From Acidobacteriaceae bacterium (lineage in GTDB: Bacteria > Acidobacteriota > Terriglobia > Terriglobales > Acidobacteriaceae), in NCBI GenBank assembly GCA_027307295.1, contig DAHUXF010000098.1:1-9000 (forward strand): a stretch of 9,000 nucleotides of DNA, read 5' to 3'. The notes under the pieces were generated by a model, which searched no databases, had not been told where the DNA came from, and saw nothing but the letters and a program-made list of their open reading frames with translations. Below are positions 1 to 6,873 of this stretch, in pieces. Position 1 is the first letter of the stretch; every line of letters begins with the position of its first letter. The translations under genes and the position numbers were made by a program.

Positions 1-1
1 G

Positions 2-520
2 AAGCTTGACGATCCGCACAATGACACTCTGGTGGCGCAGCAGATTAAATCCATTCCTGGCCTGGAAAGTTACAACGTCATGACCATCAGCGAGTGGCTG
101 GCCGTGATGTCTGTGGACCACATTCCCGGCCTCTCCATCTTCATCAAAGTGGTGATCGGCATTGCCATGGTCATCGGCTTTATTGTGATCTTCCAGTCCA
201 TGTACACAGCAGTCATGGAGCGCACGCGGGAGATCGGCATCCTCAAGTCGCTGGGGGCGTCCAAGTCTTATGTGGTGCGCGTCATCCTGCGGGAGACGCT
301 GCTGTTGGCGGTGACGGGAATCCTGGTGGGATTCATCATCAGCATGGCTGGCCGCGCCGGAATTGTGCATTCCTTCCCGACTTTGCGCGTGCTGCCGATT
401 ACGCTGAAATGGGCGTTCTATGCCACGCTGATTGCCGTGGGCGGAGCCATGCTGGGCGCGATCTATCCCGCATTCAAGGCTGCACAGAAAGATCCCATCG
501 ACGCGCTGGCGTACGAATAG
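2..520 (+). CDS. MacB/FtsX-type ABC transporter permease, C-terminal part (5' end outside window)
   Basis: The frame is open from base 2 and ends at TAG 518-520, so about 172 C-terminal residues are visible and the true start lies before the window. GTG at 32 is an internal valine, not a start. The visible part has three hydrophobic segments (VIGIAMVIGFIVIFQ, LLAVTGILVGFII, FYATLIAVGGAMLGAIYP). Between the first two is the family hallmark ERTREIGILKSLGAS, and the end reads PAFKAAQKDPIDALAYE, the usual close of MacB/FtsX-like permeases. Such proteins sit in the inner membrane, pair with an ATPase, and in MacB-like systems drive mechanotransmission for export of lipoproteins, peptides or toxins. 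The periplasmic domain and ATPase are not visible, so the substrate cannot be named. The gene converges with the DUF1501 gene. Confidence 0.9.
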   Translation, partial: KLDDPHNDTLVAQQIKSIPGLESYNVMTISEWLAVMSVDHIPGLSIFIKVVIGIAMVIGFIVIFQSMYTAVMERTREIGILKSLGASKSYVVRVILRETLLLAVTGILVGFIISMAGRAGIVHSFPTLRVLPITLKWAFYATLIAVGGAMLGAIYPAFKAAQKDPIDALAYE

Positions 521-961
521 GGTTTGTTGTTTGTGGAGCGTCATTGAGCAAATTGAAAACCGTTTGCGACAACCCGTCGAGACAAGGGCAATCCAGTCCC
601 GCGCCAGCGGGAGGGCTGCCGTTACAGTGGGAACAATGCCCGGTTAAAACATACCCGCCGAAGTCTGTTCATCCTGAGTGCAGGGCGAGCTGAGCCTAGC
701 GAAGCGAGAGCAAGTCGAAGGACCCCGGATGTGCAAGTTGTAACCATGCCGCTTCAGGGAGTTCTAGCGATGATCTGCCTTGTCAGAATATTTGTTTCGT
801 GTGAACGCCCTGATGCTGCATGGCTGCATAAGCACTCTCGGGGTCCTTCGACTGTGCGTGCGCATTCACGCACGCTTCGCTCAGGATGACAGAGGGTTGC
901 CGAAAGGCATGCGGTAATCCTGATCTAAAAATTATTACAGACGTAACGATTTCGTCCGCCG
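521..961. other. Convergent intergenic region, no gene seen
   Basis: About 440 bases lie between the permease stop and the original DUF1501 stop (TAA, 962-964). I see no credible coding region. The right half holds the inverted pair of repeat elements described separately. A small GC hairpin (tcccgc at 597-602 with gcggga at 607-612, loop gcca) lies 77 bases past the permease stop. It has no T-tract on either strand, so terminator function is unproven. Confidence 0.7.
664..893. repeat. Inverted pair of intergenic repeat elements (REP/MITE-like)
   Basis: Two related elements face each other: about 664-727 on the left and 839-893 on the right. Their outer ends pair as TCATCCTGAG (669-678) with CTCAGGATGA (880-889). 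With one base of slippage this extends outward through tctgt (664-668) and acaga (889-893). The inner ends pair as a perfect 14-mer, gtcgaaggaccccg (714-727), with its reverse complement at 839-852. The middles differ. The right copy holds its own 7-bp hairpin, gtgcgtg (854-860) with cacgcac (867-873); the left holds a diverged gagctgagcctagcgaagcgag stretch in pieces. The spacer is about 111 bases. Conserved ends with variable centres suggest a dispersed, mobilisable family rather than a simple terminator, though the pair sits between convergent genes and could form a large stem. No transposase is present here. Confidence 0.75.
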
Positions 962-1117
962 TTATCCCAGATATCTCAGGAAATCCTTCGGCGTGTTCTT
1001 ATCGAAGCCTGGAAATACTTTAGCGACTTCTTTATTTCCAAGATGATTGGCCACAGCTTCACTCAGCACCTGACGGAAGTCCGTGGTCACGGCGAGATCA
1101 CGGTTCTGGTAGAGCTG
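962..1117 (-). pseudogene. Detached C-terminal 51 codons of DUF1501, beyond an in-frame TAG
   Basis: Reading on in the same frame after the TAG at 1120-1118 gives QLYQNRDLAVTTDFR and then a helix-like stretch, VLSEAVANHLG, followed by VAKVFPGF, ending at TAA (964-962). In DUF1501 proteins the segment right after the GDWPGL motif is normally of the form QLYEGRDLAVTTDFR...F..VFPGF. This is therefore the genuine C-terminus of the same gene with one codon changed to a stop. No shift of frame and no other lesion is visible. No start codon with a ribosome site is evident for separate translation. Confidence 0.85.
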
Positions 1118-2221
1118 CTACTCACCCAGGCCCGGCCAGTCGCCGTAGATCTTGCCGCCCTGCACCCGGCCGCCCATGAGCCACATGACGTTTCCGTGGC
1201 CGTGGTCGGTGCCGGCGTTGCCGTTCTCCCGCATGGTGCGTCCGAACTCTGACATGGTGACGATGACCGTGCTCTCCGCCAGGTCTCCCAGGTCCGTCCA
1301 AAGAGCGGCAATGGACTGGGAAAATTCCCGCGTAAGGTTGGCGATCTGCCCTTGCACGCTGCCTTCATTCACATGGTGGTCCCAGCCGCTGATGTCAGCA
1401 AAAGCAACTTCCACGCCCAGGTTGGCTTTGATGAGCTGGGCCACCTGGCGAAGGCTGTCGCCAAAGCGTCCGCGCGGATAATCTGCGCCCGCCGCCGGCG
1501 TGTATTTCTCAGGATCGGCGGAGCGCAACATTTTGACTGCTTCAAAAGTTTCATTGCCGGTGCCATGGAGAACGCTGTCAACAGACTGCTCATACATAGC
1601 TTCAAAGGTATTGCTGGCCAGGCTGGGTTTGGGGCCGCGTCCGCCTACCGTAAAAGCGCGAATATTGTCCATGGCCACTGCCGGCACTGATCCGGCCAGC
1701 GTGCGCGGCAACGCGCCGCCCATGGCCACGGCGCGGAAGGGCGACGCGCCAACCTCGGGATCCGCCTGCAGCGCGCGGTTCAGCCAGCCGTCGTCTGTAG
1801 ACCTCAGGCCGGGCGTGCCCGATTCCATGTAGTCCTGCGCATCGAAGTGCGAGCGCGTGGTGTCGGGCGAGCCTGCGGCGTGGACGATGGCAAGATGTTT
1901 CTGGTCCCACAGCGGCTTGAAAGCCGTCATGGCGGGATGCAATCCAAAGAACCCATCCAGGTCAATGGCGCTCTCCTGCCCATTGCGCGGACGTGGAATG
2001 GAGATGCTGGGGCGCATAGCGTAATACGCCTGCTCGCCATGCGGGACCACAATGTTCAGGCCATCCGCCGCGCCGCGCTGGAAGAGCACAATGAGCCGCT
2101 TCTTGCCCGGTGCCGCCGTTTCCGCAGCGTACACTGCACGGGTTAAAAAGCTGGGGACAATGCTGGTCCCCACAATGGCCAGCGCGCCGTTCTTCAGAAA
2201 AACTCTGCGAGTGATCGACAT
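1118..2221 (-). CDS. DUF1501 secreted protein, truncated by in-frame amber codon
   Basis: ATG at 2221 is preceded by AGGAAG (2232-2227) five bases upstream, which overlaps the TAG stop of the DUF1800 gene. The two genes are thus probably translationally coupled. The protein begins MSITRRVFLK with a hydrophobic run and AAETAAP, a twin-arginine (Tat) signal peptide, so it should be exported folded. Family features in order are LIVLFQRGAADGLNIVVPHG (about 43-62), SHFDAQDYMESG (124-135), a glycine-rich centre, FADISGWDHH (about 274-283), MSEFGRTMRENG (323-334) and TDHGHGNVMWLMGG ending in GDWPGL (338-365). DUF1501 (PF07394) is related in fold to sulfatase/alkaline-phosphatase-like proteins, but its biochemical role is not established. 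The frame stops after 367 residues; with the amber read through it would be 419, a normal family length. The conserved metal-site-like H/D residues lie before the stop. The loss of the last 51 residues probably damages folding. Confidence 0.9.
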   Translation of the reverse strand: MSITRRVFLKNGALAIVGTSIVPSFLTRAVYAAETAAPGKKRLIVLFQRGAADGLNIVVPHGEQAYYAMRPSISIPRPRNGQESAIDLDGFFGLHPAMTAFKPLWDQKHLAIVHAAGSPDTTRSHFDAQDYMESGTPGLRSTDDGWLNRALQADPEVGASPFRAVAMGGALPRTLAGSVPAVAMDNIRAFTVGGRGPKPSLASNTFEAMYEQSVDSVLHGTGNETFEAVKMLRSADPEKYTPAAGADYPRGRFGDSLRQVAQLIKANLGVEVAFADISGWDHHVNEGSVQGQIANLTREFSQSIAALWTDLGDLAESTVIVTMSEFGRTMRENGNAGTDHGHGNVMWLMGGRVQGGKIYGDWPGLGE

Positions 2222-2226
2222 ACAAT

Positions 2227-2232
2227 CTTCCT
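2227..2232 (-). promoter_or_regulatory. Ribosome binding site of DUF1501 overlapping the DUF1800 stop
   Basis: Minus-strand AGGAAG lies five bases before the ATG and shares bases with the TAG that ends DUF1800. Ribosomes finishing DUF1800 are placed directly on this site, which supports coupling and the choice of ATG 2221. Confidence 0.7.
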
Positions 2233-4363
2233 ACCTTCTCTGAAATTCGGGAGAGCCCATGATTAATCCGGCAATTGCGCCATAGTTCGGAGTCTTGTTT
2301 GCGTCATCCAGCTTGCGCTGTGAAATCTGGGGATCGCTTAATTGCTTTTCCATTACTGCATGGGTCTGCGCTGAAACGTCACCGGCCAGGATGTCCTGCT
2401 CAAGCGCGGCCAGCGCAGCTTCGGCGTCGGCTGGAGCGGGGCCGCGCAGCAGATCTTGCGGATTCACCGTGGTTCCCGGCAGTTTGCCGGAGCCAAGCTG
2501 CAAGGCAAAGTTCATGCGGTTCAGCAGCGCGGAAGAGTTGACCCAGGCTTCGGCCTTCATCGAATACCCGGTAGGAGGCTGCATGCCATAAAGCGGCATG
2601 CCCATGCGGTTGAGCGTACCAACCAGAGGCATGGCATTCTGAATGTCAGCTCCGGAAGCCCGCGCCGCTGAGACAACAAATTCAAACGGCGTCTTCATCT
2701 TGGCGCGATAGGCGTCCGCAGCCCAGAATTCAGGCGACCGGAAAAGCGTCCGCAACACCTGGCGGAAACCTTCCAGAAAAAAGATGTCGCCATCTTTTTT
2801 CTGGAAGGTTTCCGCCATGCGGGCCACCAGGGTGTCTGGAGGATTATCTGAAACAAAGCGCATTGCCAGCTTGCGGGAAATAAACCTGGCCGTGGAAGGA
2901 TGGTGCGCCAGGATGTCCAGCATCTCCTCGCCTTCCTTTTCGCCATGCTCGCCGATCTTGCGTCCCAGGATGTACTTGGGGCCGGGCTCATGCGCGCGCT
3001 CATTGAACTTAAAATTCCCGCCCAGCTGCGGCTGCTCTATGCTCCAGCCGGTAAGCACCTTGGCCAGTTCCGTGACATCTTTCTGTGAGTAGCCGCCATC
3101 CACGCCGAGCGTATGGAGTTCCATGATTTCGCGCGCATAGTTCTCATTCAGTCCGCTGCGGTTCTTGGCCTGCTGTGGCCGGGGATGGGGAAAGCGGGCG
3201 TTGCGCCCGCGTCCGGGCCTGCGCTGCGGACCATACAGCGCCAAGTCTGAATCCGGTCCCACGCTTTGCCAGTTGTCCAGATAAAAAAGCATGGCCGGAC
3301 TTTTAGCGGTGGCGGTCAGAAGGTCTTTAAATTTGCCCAGCGCATGCGGACGAATGACCTCACGCTCATAAGCGTTGATCATGTAACGGTCCGGCCCTTT
3401 GCCGATAAAGACATTGAAGTGATTGAACCAGAAGTCTGTCATGACTTCTTCCAGTTGGCGATCACTATAGATGGCGCGCAGCAGCTTGGCCTGGGCCAGT
3501 TCACCGCCGACTACGGCCTGCGGCTGCACAATGGCTTCAATCGTCTCGCGCTGCTCGGGCCGCATGCCATCAATCACGTGCATGGCTTTCTCGCCTTTAT
3601 ACACGCGGGCCAGATCGAGCCTTTCTTCCGGAGACATTTTCAAGATCGCCTTGTAGCGTTCTTCCGCAGGTTTCTGCAGCAACTGATCACCGTTCAGGTC
3701 AGCATACATGGCGTCTTCACGCTGCTTCTGCTGCCTGCGCTGTTCGGGCGTCGTGGGAGTATTAGCATTCAGTTGCATCGCTGGGGACATGCCTTGCATG
3801 CTTGCTGAATCCTGGCTGGCGGTGGAAGGCGCGGGGGCTGATGACGTGGTGGCTGCGGGAGCTGGGTTTGCGGATGCAACCCCATCCTGCTTTTTCTGCT
3901 GCTGTTCCTGATACTGTGCCATGCGCGACTCATAAACGGCGCGTTTGCCTGGATCGCGAGGCATGGACATGCGTCCGTTTTCAATTGCTTTCAGCACCTG
4001 CGGCGGCGGAAAATTTTCCACCATCTCTTTCGCGCTCATCTTTAATGTGCGGAACGGAGCTATCCGGGCTTCCACGGCGCTATCGTCAATTTTTTCAGGA
4101 TGGAGTTGCTGATCAAGCCATTGATCCAGCCCCATGGCGCGGACGCGTTCAACATCGCCGGGGCGCACGCCAAAGGTGAACCGGTTCAGGGCATGGACGA
4201 TTTTCTTATCGTCAGCAATCGGCGGAGCAGACTGCCGGCTGTCCATGGATACGGCGGCCTCGGCACTGGCATTGGTCTTGGATTTCTTGTCCCCGGCAGC
4301 CAGCAAAGCGGCTGCAAACAATACAAGTCCTATCAGGACCAGTGGTTTACGCGTGGCGGGCAT
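2231..4363 (-). CDS. DUF1800 exported protein
   Basis: A GTG six bases further upstream (4369) overlaps the ribosome site, so I place the start at ATG 4363, five bases after GGAG (4372-4369), giving 710 residues. The N-terminus is a Sec-type signal (KPLVLIGLVLFAAALLAAG) with no lipobox cysteine. The DUF1800 (PF08811) features are HALNRFTFGVRPGDVERV (about 57-74), WLDQQLHPEKID (82-93), FWFNHFNVF (about 311-319), SGLNENYAREIMELHTLGVDGG (starting about 403), VLTGWS (about 436) and VLRTLFRSPEFW (about 536). A Q/A/P/S/T-rich low-complexity stretch (about 150-218) interrupts the N-terminal part. Residues 516-534 contain an extra FFLEGF encoded by one arm of a perfect 26-bp inverted repeat. The family commonly occurs next to DUF1501, here nine bases downstream. 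The function is unknown; a secreted or periplasmic partner complex is inference. Confidence 0.92.
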   Translation of the reverse strand: MPATRKPLVLIGLVLFAAALLAAGDKKSKTNASAEAAVSMDSRQSAPPIADDKKIVHALNRFTFGVRPGDVERVRAMGLDQWLDQQLHPEKIDDSAVEARIAPFRTLKMSAKEMVENFPPPQVLKAIENGRMSMPRDPGKRAVYESRMAQYQEQQQKKQDGVASANPAPAATTSSAPAPSTASQDSASMQGMSPAMQLNANTPTTPEQRRQQKQREDAMYADLNGDQLLQKPAEERYKAILKMSPEERLDLARVYKGEKAMHVIDGMRPEQRETIEAIVQPQAVVGGELAQAKLLRAIYSDRQLEEVMTDFWFNHFNVFIGKGPDRYMINAYEREVIRPHALGKFKDLLTATAKSPAMLFYLDNWQSVGPDSDLALYGPQRRPGRGRNARFPHPRPQQAKNRSGLNENYAREIMELHTLGVDGGYSQKDVTELAKVLTGWSIEQPQLGGNFKFNERAHEPGPKYILGRKIGEHGEKEGEEMLDILAHHPSTARFISRKLAMRFVSDNPPDTLVARMAETFQKKDGDIFFLEGFRQVLRTLFRSPEFWAADAYRAKMKTPFEFVVSAARASGADIQNAMPLVGTLNRMGMPLYGMQPPTGYSMKAEAWVNSSALLNRMNFALQLGSGKLPGTTVNPQDLLRGPAPADAEAALAALEQDILAGDVSAQTHAVMEKQLSDPQISQRKLDDANKTPNYGAIAGLIMGSPEFQRR
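2761..2816. repeat. Perfect 26-bp inverted repeat with 4-base loop inside DUF1800
   Basis: Bases 2761-2786 are the exact reverse complement of 2791-2816, separated by tcgc. In the minus-strand gene one arm encodes ETFQKK (residues 518-523) and the other FFLEGF (528-533), on either side of DGDI. The mRNA should form a very stable 26-bp hairpin in the middle of the coding region. Confidence 0.95.
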
Positions 4364-4368
4364 AGACA

Positions 4369-4372
4369 CTCC
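4369..4372 (-). promoter_or_regulatory. Ribosome binding site that fixes the DUF1800 start at 4363
   Basis: Minus-strand GGAG is followed by five bases and ATG. The alternative GTG start at 4369 would use the last G of this site, so it is unlikely. Confidence 0.65.
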
Positions 4373-4432
4373 AGGAACTCTAGTCTGGGGATATTAACCC
4401 GAAGTTACATAAAAGTTGTGGAGAAAGCGAGA

Positions 4433-5725
4433 TTACGAGAGAGTGACCCGGCCCCGCGTTATGCGGCGATTTAATTCCGAAACCATATGGTCGATATCAG
4501 GAGGTGAGATGTTGCAGGCCACAGCCGGGTCCAGAAACATCTTTCTGGTCTTGTCCTGGGTAGTGGACCAAGGCCGGGGAGGGGAGACGCGGCTTCCAGC
4601 ATCACGGCGCAACTGCACCAGTAAAGCATGCACCACTTCGCCATCCAGTTTGGAAGGAGCCAGCCAGCTTAGTTGGGCCGCCGCCTCGCCCAGCGTGAGC
4701 TTTTTACGATAAGGCCGGTCACTGAGCATGGCGTCAAACGTATCCGCCACGGCCACAATCTTTACCGGCATGGAAACTTCATCATTGTGCAAATGGTCAG
4801 GATAGCCAGAGCCATCGGCCCGCTCATGGTGGGAGCGCACGACCTCGGGAATCTTGGGCCAGGGGAACTGCACGGTGGAGACAATGCGGTGGCCCTGCAC
4901 CGTGTGGTCGGCCATTTCCAGAAATTCTCCGGGTTCCAGTGCGCCAGGCTTGCTAAAGAGATGCTTGTCTACCGTGACCATGCCGATGTTGTGCAGGTAT
5001 CCGGCGGCGCGCATCTCATGGACCTCAGCAGCGGTCACGCCCAGGGATTCTGCAATGCCGGCAGCGTAACGCCCCACGCGCAGCGAATGGCCCTGCATCT
5101 GTACGGACTTCACGTCAATGGTAGCGGCAAAGGCGGCCAGCGCTTCATCCCAGAAAGAGCGCACGGAAGCAATCAGCTTCAAGTTGTCCGCGGTGCGCTC
5201 TTCCAGTGACATCATGAGTTGGTGGTTGTGGATGGCCAGTGCAATAAACGGCGCCAGATCGCCAATCTGCTTCAGGACCTCCGGCGTGTACTCAACGCCT
5301 TCCTCCCTTTCGCCCAGCAGCAGCGCCCCAATCAGCTTGCCGTGTACGCGCAACGGCGCAATGCACCGGAACCACACACTGGAGATATTGCCGGTGGAAC
5401 TCAGAAAGGTGTCACAGCGCTCGCGCGAAATGCGTTGCGGTCCGGGCGTATTGGTGAGGGCATGAACATGTTTGGGCAGCAGCGGGAAAACGGCGGTCTG
5501 GGGAAAAACAACAAACCCCTGGGCGGCAATGGAGGCCAGCATGGCCGGCTTTTCCTGAAAGCGAAAGAGCGCGCCTGAACTGGCGCGAATGGCTGCCATA
5601 ACCACTTCCAGAGCGCCTTTGGCGGTATGGGCAAGGTCTCGCTCACCCGTGAGTACGGGACCCAGTTCGGCCAGGACCTGGGAGGGGAGCAACGGCGGCC
5701 TGCTTGTAAAAAAAGAGTCGCCCAA
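4433..5725 (-). CDS. GAF plus HD-GYP domain protein with variant HN dyad
   Basis: Residues about 15-170 look like a GAF sensor domain (LAELGPVLTGERDLAHTAKGAL...VWFRCIAPLRVHGKLIGALLLGER). Residues about 200-375 are an HD-GYP domain, the family that hydrolyses cyclic di-GMP. The motifs seen are GHSLRVGRYA (H213), GYLHNIGMV (H245, N246), DHTVQGH (H274), HHERADGSGYP (H299-P309) and VADTFDAMLSDRPYR (D328-R340). The canonical HDIGK is HNIGM: the metal-ligand aspartate is asparagine and the catalytic lysine is methionine, so activity is doubtful. The GYP signature itself is intact. There is no transmembrane segment, so it is probably cytoplasmic. A 55-residue tail follows the domain and I do not recognise it. 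The start is uncertain. TTG 5725 has no good ribosome site; the frame is closed by TAA at 5773-5771 and no ATG or GTG start lies between. The next gene downstream, DUF1800, follows after 69 bases. Confidence 0.85.
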   Translation of the reverse strand: MGDSFFTSRPPLLPSQVLAELGPVLTGERDLAHTAKGALEVVMAAIRASSGALFRFQEKPAMLASIAAQGFVVFPQTAVFPLLPKHVHALTNTPGPQRISRERCDTFLSSTGNISSVWFRCIAPLRVHGKLIGALLLGEREEGVEYTPEVLKQIGDLAPFIALAIHNHQLMMSLEERTADNLKLIASVRSFWDEALAAFAATIDVKSVQMQGHSLRVGRYAAGIAESLGVTAAEVHEMRAAGYLHNIGMVTVDKHLFSKPGALEPGEFLEMADHTVQGHRIVSTVQFPWPKIPEVVRSHHERADGSGYPDHLHNDEVSMPVKIVAVADTFDAMLSDRPYRKKLTLGEAAAQLSWLAPSKLDGEVVHALLVQLRRDAGSRVSPPRPWSTTQDKTRKMFLDPAVACNISPPDIDHMVSELNRRITRGRVTLS

Positions 5726-6009
5726 AATTTTTGAAGCGGCGCAAACTCCAGAGCACCTTAGCGTAACAGCTTAGTTTGCTCCAGGGAAAGGCTTGGTATC
5801 GCTGTGGTTAACAGGGAAATTTTGGCTATGTAGCACAAAGGCAGGTGCGGTTCGCTTGTGTTAGTTGAGCGGCAGGGTTCCTTACTTCTGAACAACTTCT
5901 CTCTTATCTTTTTCTTCTTTTCGTTGTCCACTCATTTGCTGCTCTTGCGTCCTTGCGTGAATATTTTTCGCAGCCGGGGGCGGCTGCGCTCCATGAGTTC
6001 GCCTCGCCG
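5726..6009. other. Intergenic region upstream of HD-GYP gene, no gene seen
   Basis: These 284 bases should carry the promoter of the HD-GYP gene, but I see no convincing -35/-10 pair. It holds a pyrimidine-rich tract (about 5897-5925, ctctcttatc then tttttcttcttttc), two tandem 8-mers cttgcgtc/cttgcgtg (5944-5959), and a 7-bp GC hairpin cgcagcc/ggctgcg (5969-5975 with 5982-5988). The hairpin lies 21 bases past the HAD stop. Confidence 0.6.
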
Positions 6010-6717
6010 CTAAAAATACTCCTGTAAATCCACAAACCTTTCCACAGTCAGCAGACGTGTCCCGCCCGGCGCGGGGTTTACGGTCTCATGCTCCAGGACC
6101 CACGTATTGTTATGGGGGACAAAGACAGCGTTGATGCCCGCGGCCAGGGCCGGATTAATGTCCGACTTGGGGCTGTTGCCGACCATCCATGTATCGTCCG
6201 GCTCCAACTGGTACTTGGCAACGATCTGCTGGTACGCGGGAGGGTCCTTTTCCGGAACAATTTCCACGGCTGTAAAGTAGCTCTTGAGCCCGGAGCGCTC
6301 CACCTTGCTCGACTGCTCCGTCGTGTTGCCCTTGGTAATCACCAGCAGCTGGTGCCCCCGGCGGCTGAGATATTCCAGTGTTTCCGGCACACCGGAAATC
6401 AGTTCCAGCGCAGACGTGGTGACCCGGTTGGCGAAGCCCCATATGAACTCATGCAACTCCGGCGTAACCGGCTGCTCGGCGAGCCGTTCAAAGCACGTGA
6501 CCAATGAGCGGGCAAAGCTATGTGATCCGTAGCCGTGCCGGAGAATGTTTTCTTTCTCCACGTCATTCAGGAAAAGGCGGACTTCCTGCGCGCTCATATG
6601 CTGGTGGTTCAGCCGTTCAATGAAGTCGGCAATGGCCTGCTCGAAATAGATGTTATTTTCCCAAAGGGTGTCATCGCAATCGATGAGCAACGTCTGGGGA
6701 ATGGGCAACTGTGGCAT
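6010..6717 (-). CDS. HAD-superfamily hydrolase (phosphatase-like)
   Basis: All four HAD motifs are present. Motif I is DCDDTLW (D13 nucleophile, D15 acid/base, T17). Motif II is VITKGN with T128. Motif III is K157 in PEKDPP. Motif IV is MVGNSPKSD with D186 for Mg2+. An all-helical C1-type cap of about 90 residues lies between motifs I and II. At 235 residues it is a normal length for a small soluble phosphatase acting on phosphorylated metabolites; the substrate cannot be read from the sequence. ATG 6717 gives the complete N-terminal beta-strand before motif I, but no clear Shine-Dalgarno is seen in front. The gene stands alone on its strand, divergent from the peptidase gene, and ends with TAG. 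Confidence 0.9.
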   Translation of the reverse strand: MPQLPIPQTLLIDCDDTLWENNIYFEQAIADFIERLNHQHMSAQEVRLFLNDVEKENILRHGYGSHSFARSLVTCFERLAEQPVTPELHEFIWGFANRVTTSALELISGVPETLEYLSRRGHQLLVITKGNTTEQSSKVERSGLKSYFTAVEIVPEKDPPAYQQIVAKYQLEPDDTWMVGNSPKSDINPALAAGINAVFVPHNNTWVLEHETVNPAPGGTRLLTVERFVDLQEYF

Positions 6718-6873
6718 CGTTTAGAAATCTACCATGGGAGACGCGGAGACGCGGACAAAACAAGACCGGCTATTTTGGGGTTGTTGCCATCGCGATACAG
6801 CAAGGTGCCTTACTGGCTGTCCCCGGCTTTGAAGGGGCCAAGTTTTAAAGACCCAGGCTGTTAAAATCAAGCC
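6718..6873. promoter_or_regulatory. Divergent intergenic region between HAD and peptidase genes
   Basis: These 156 bases must hold the start signals of both genes. Seen are two tandem 8-mers ggagacgc (6737-6744, 6745-6752) on the HAD side and an AT-rich end on the peptidase side. No confident -35 box was found for either direction. Confidence 0.5.
6862..6867 (+). promoter_or_regulatory. Possible -10 element giving a leaderless mRNA for the peptidase
   Basis: TAAAAT matches the TATAAT consensus at five of six bases and ends six bases before ATG 6874. A transcript from it would start at or next to the ATG. No Shine-Dalgarno lies at normal distance, and an in-frame TAA (6862-6864) rules out an earlier start. 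No good -35 is seen, which keeps confidence low. Confidence 0.35.

Noticed and set aside
664..893. Insertion sequence or complete transposon
   Set aside because: The spacer between the arms is about 111 bases and has no coding capacity. No target-site duplication is clear outside the arms.
926..946. Small hairpin TTAC/GTAA followed by TAATTTTTAG on the minus strand, after DUF1501
   Set aside because: The stem is only four A/T-rich pairs, too weak to call as a terminator despite the T-run.
3266..3808. 180-codon plus-strand open frame opposite DUF1800
   Set aside because: The conserved DUF1800 motifs are read on the other strand, and the plus translation shows no family features.
4364..4432. 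Possible promoter between HD-GYP and DUF1800 (TAATAT on the minus strand)
   Set aside because: The hexamer matches only four of six consensus bases and no paired -35 box is seen, so a separate promoter cannot be supported.
5969..5988. 7-bp GC hairpin after the HAD gene as an intrinsic terminator
   Set aside because: On the minus strand it is followed by AAAAATATTC rather than a T-tract, so it lacks the second half of an intrinsic terminator.
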